Assembly (NCBI RefSeq): GCF_028282165.1
Contig: NZ_JANQIM010000005.1
Coordinates: 1 to 64,000, forward strand
Direction of reading: 5' to 3'
Length of the DNA stretch: 64,000 nt
DNA from: Winogradskyella sp.
GTDB taxonomy: Bacteria; Bacteroidota; Bacteroidia; Flavobacteriales; Flavobacteriaceae
Part shown: positions 63,159 to 64,000 of the stretch, in pieces
Numbering within the stretch: position 1 is the first letter of the stretch
Layout: each line of letters begins with the position of its first letter
Program-made: the position numbers and the translations under genes
Notes under the pieces: generated by a model
The model's database searches: none
Seen by the model: the letters and a program-made list of their open reading frames with translations, nothing else
What the model was told of the DNA's origin: nothing

Positions 63159-63179
63159 GATCACTTATTATTTTTTACT

Positions 63180-63650
63180 TTAGAATTGGTACCTTACACC
63201 TAAGGCAATGTCAAAACCAAGGTCGTCCCTAAAATCTCCGAAGCCTAATTCTGGTCTAAAATCCAAGGACAACAAAAGTGGAATATCAAAATTATATTCT
63301 ATGCCTATATCACCAGCTACAAATATGAAGGTGTCGTCATCGCCATTTTCGACATCAAATGAACCAAGACCTCCACCAGCACCAGCATACCAGTTAAAAT
63401 TGCCATCGAGTGCCCAAACCCATTGGTAAAGGCCTGTTAACTTAAAACCGTCAAATCCATCACCACTTCGCCATCCTAAATTGGCTTCAAGTCGATTATT
63501 ATCACCAAGTGCACGTTGATAAGAAATTTCAGTACCAAAACCGTCATCATCTCCAATACGTAAACCTATGGCATTATCCGCTATTTCTTGTGCGCTTACA
63601 AATAGTAAGCCTGTAAATATTGCAACTGTTGTTAAAATTAATTTTCTCAT
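63180..63650 (-). CDS. Small outer-membrane beta-barrel protein
   Basis: 156 aa. Signal peptide MRKLILTTVAIFTGLLFVSAQ, then alternating strands with Gly/Asp turns (GDDDGFGTEISYQRALG, NRLEANLGWRSGDG, WALDGNFNWYAGAGGGLGSF) ending in FDIALGVRYQF. It resembles 8-stranded OmpA-like barrels. A -7 box (minus TATTTTTG, 63694-63687) lies upstream with no clear -33. Function unspecific. Confidence 0.82.
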   Translation of the reverse strand: MRKLILTTVAIFTGLLFVSAQEIADNAIGLRIGDDDGFGTEISYQRALGDNNRLEANLGWRSGDGFDGFKLTGLYQWVWALDGNFNWYAGAGGGLGSFDVENGDDDTFIFVAGDIGIEYNFDIPLLLSLDFRPELGFGDFRDDLGFDIALGVRYQF

Positions 63651-63756
63651 TGTATTACGTTTTTTTATTGATTTCGATAAACTTTACAAAAATAACGCCA
63701 AAACCAAGTTTATATTAGATTTCTTTATAGATTTATCAACATATTATCCAATATAA

Positions 63757-64000
63757 ATGAATCTAAACAAGGCACTACAGCAACTAGAATTAGAATTAGA
63801 TGGAGAGCTTTATGTTGATGACTTAATGCTAAAGCTTTATGCCACAGATGCTTCTGTCTACAGAATGATGCCTACAGCTGTTGCTATCCCAAAGCATGTC
63901 AATGATATAAAACGTTTAATTCGTTTTGCTAGTGAAAACCAAACCTCATTAATTCCTAGAACTGCCGGAACTTCTTTGGCGGGACAAGTCGTTGGCAATG
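63757..64000 (+). CDS. FAD-linked oxidase (D-lactate dehydrogenase/GlcD-like), 5' part
   Basis: The first 81 codons only, cut by the right edge. It starts at ATG 63757 (MNLNKALQQLELEL). Residues near 50-81 carry PKHVNDIKRLIRFASENQTSLIPRTAGTSLAGQVVGN, typical of the N-terminal FAD_binding_4 (PCMH) domain. In Flavobacteriia similar proteins are often long fusions with an Fe-S C-terminal part, but that part is not visible. Confidence 0.85.
   Translation, partial: MNLNKALQQLELELDGELYVDDLMLKLYATDASVYRMMPTAVAIPKHVNDIKRLIRFASENQTSLIPRTAGTSLAGQVVGN

Noticed and set aside
1..64000. CRISPR array, tRNA genes, insertion sequence or transposase, restriction or toxin-antitoxin system
   Set aside because: I looked for regular short repeats with spacers, tRNA T-arm signatures, transposase motifs and known defence motifs and found none convincing. 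Small genes could still be missed without a search tool.

Overview
The window looks like chromosomal DNA of a marine-type member of the Flavobacteriaceae (Bacteroidota); the genus cannot be fixed from sequence alone. The signs are AT-rich DNA, many SPI/SPII signal peptides, a type IX secretion (T9SS) sorting tail on a PhoX-like protein, SprB-type adhesin repeats, weak Shine-Dalgarno signals, Bacteroidota-type promoters (TTG, 19-21 nt, TAnnTTTG), and family-specific genes such as DUF3822 next to rsmD and a DnaX without its zinc module. Several starts below were moved to ATG codons because longer reading frames would need a TTG or GTG start.

Layout. 1-2.6 kb: 5' part of a giant repeat-rich surface adhesin, running off the left edge. 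2.9-7 kb: sixA-like phosphatase, ppk1 and ppx polyphosphate operon, then a small outer-membrane barrel. 7-14 kb (minus): miaE with a lipoprotein, a di-haem MauG/cytochrome c peroxidase, a PhoX-like T9SS protein, and a lipoprotein combining a c-type haem motif with FG-GAP-like repeats. 14-20 kb: dnaX, the RNase P RNA gene (plus strand, non-coding), two secreted proteins, and a DUF3822-rsmD operon. 20-25 kb (plus): a RecD2/UvrD-like ATPase, then kdsB, a HAD phosphatase, a CAT-like acetyltransferase, a KdnB-type dehydrogenase and a PlsC-like acyltransferase, pointing to Kdo or 8-amino-Kdo lipid A chemistry. 25-29 kb: an SbtA-like bicarbonate transporter with two small unknown genes, divergent from a LysR regulator. 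28.6-32 kb: an HGSNAT-like membrane acyltransferase and a PiT phosphate transporter with a PhoU-like tail.

32-59 kb is an accessory-like stretch of mostly singly transcribed genes for exported peptidases and hydrolases (HExxH protein with an AMPK/CBM48-like tail, two S41, M3, serine beta-lactamase-like, metzincin, alpha/beta hydrolases), TlpA-like thioredoxins, two AraC regulators, several NTF2/SnoaL proteins, and unknowns. It carries signs of turnover: a 361-codon frame with no internal Met and no start, two paralogous lipoprotein genes sharing an 89-bp identical segment, a dispersed-repeat-like unit inside a signal peptide, an orphan EF-hand tail, and recurrent sequences just after stop codons. 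59.7-64 kb returns to core genes: yebC, phhB, an RmlD-like reductase, gcvT, an outer-membrane barrel and the start of an FAD-linked oxidase.

A unifying theme is phosphate (ppk/ppx/sixA, PhoX, PiT). No CRISPR array, tRNA, insertion sequence or classical defence system was recognised. The most promising less-described loci are the SbtA/LysR cluster with its two unknown small proteins, the KdsB-to-KdnB operon, and the 3'-flank repeat family with the broken genes at 48-58 kb.
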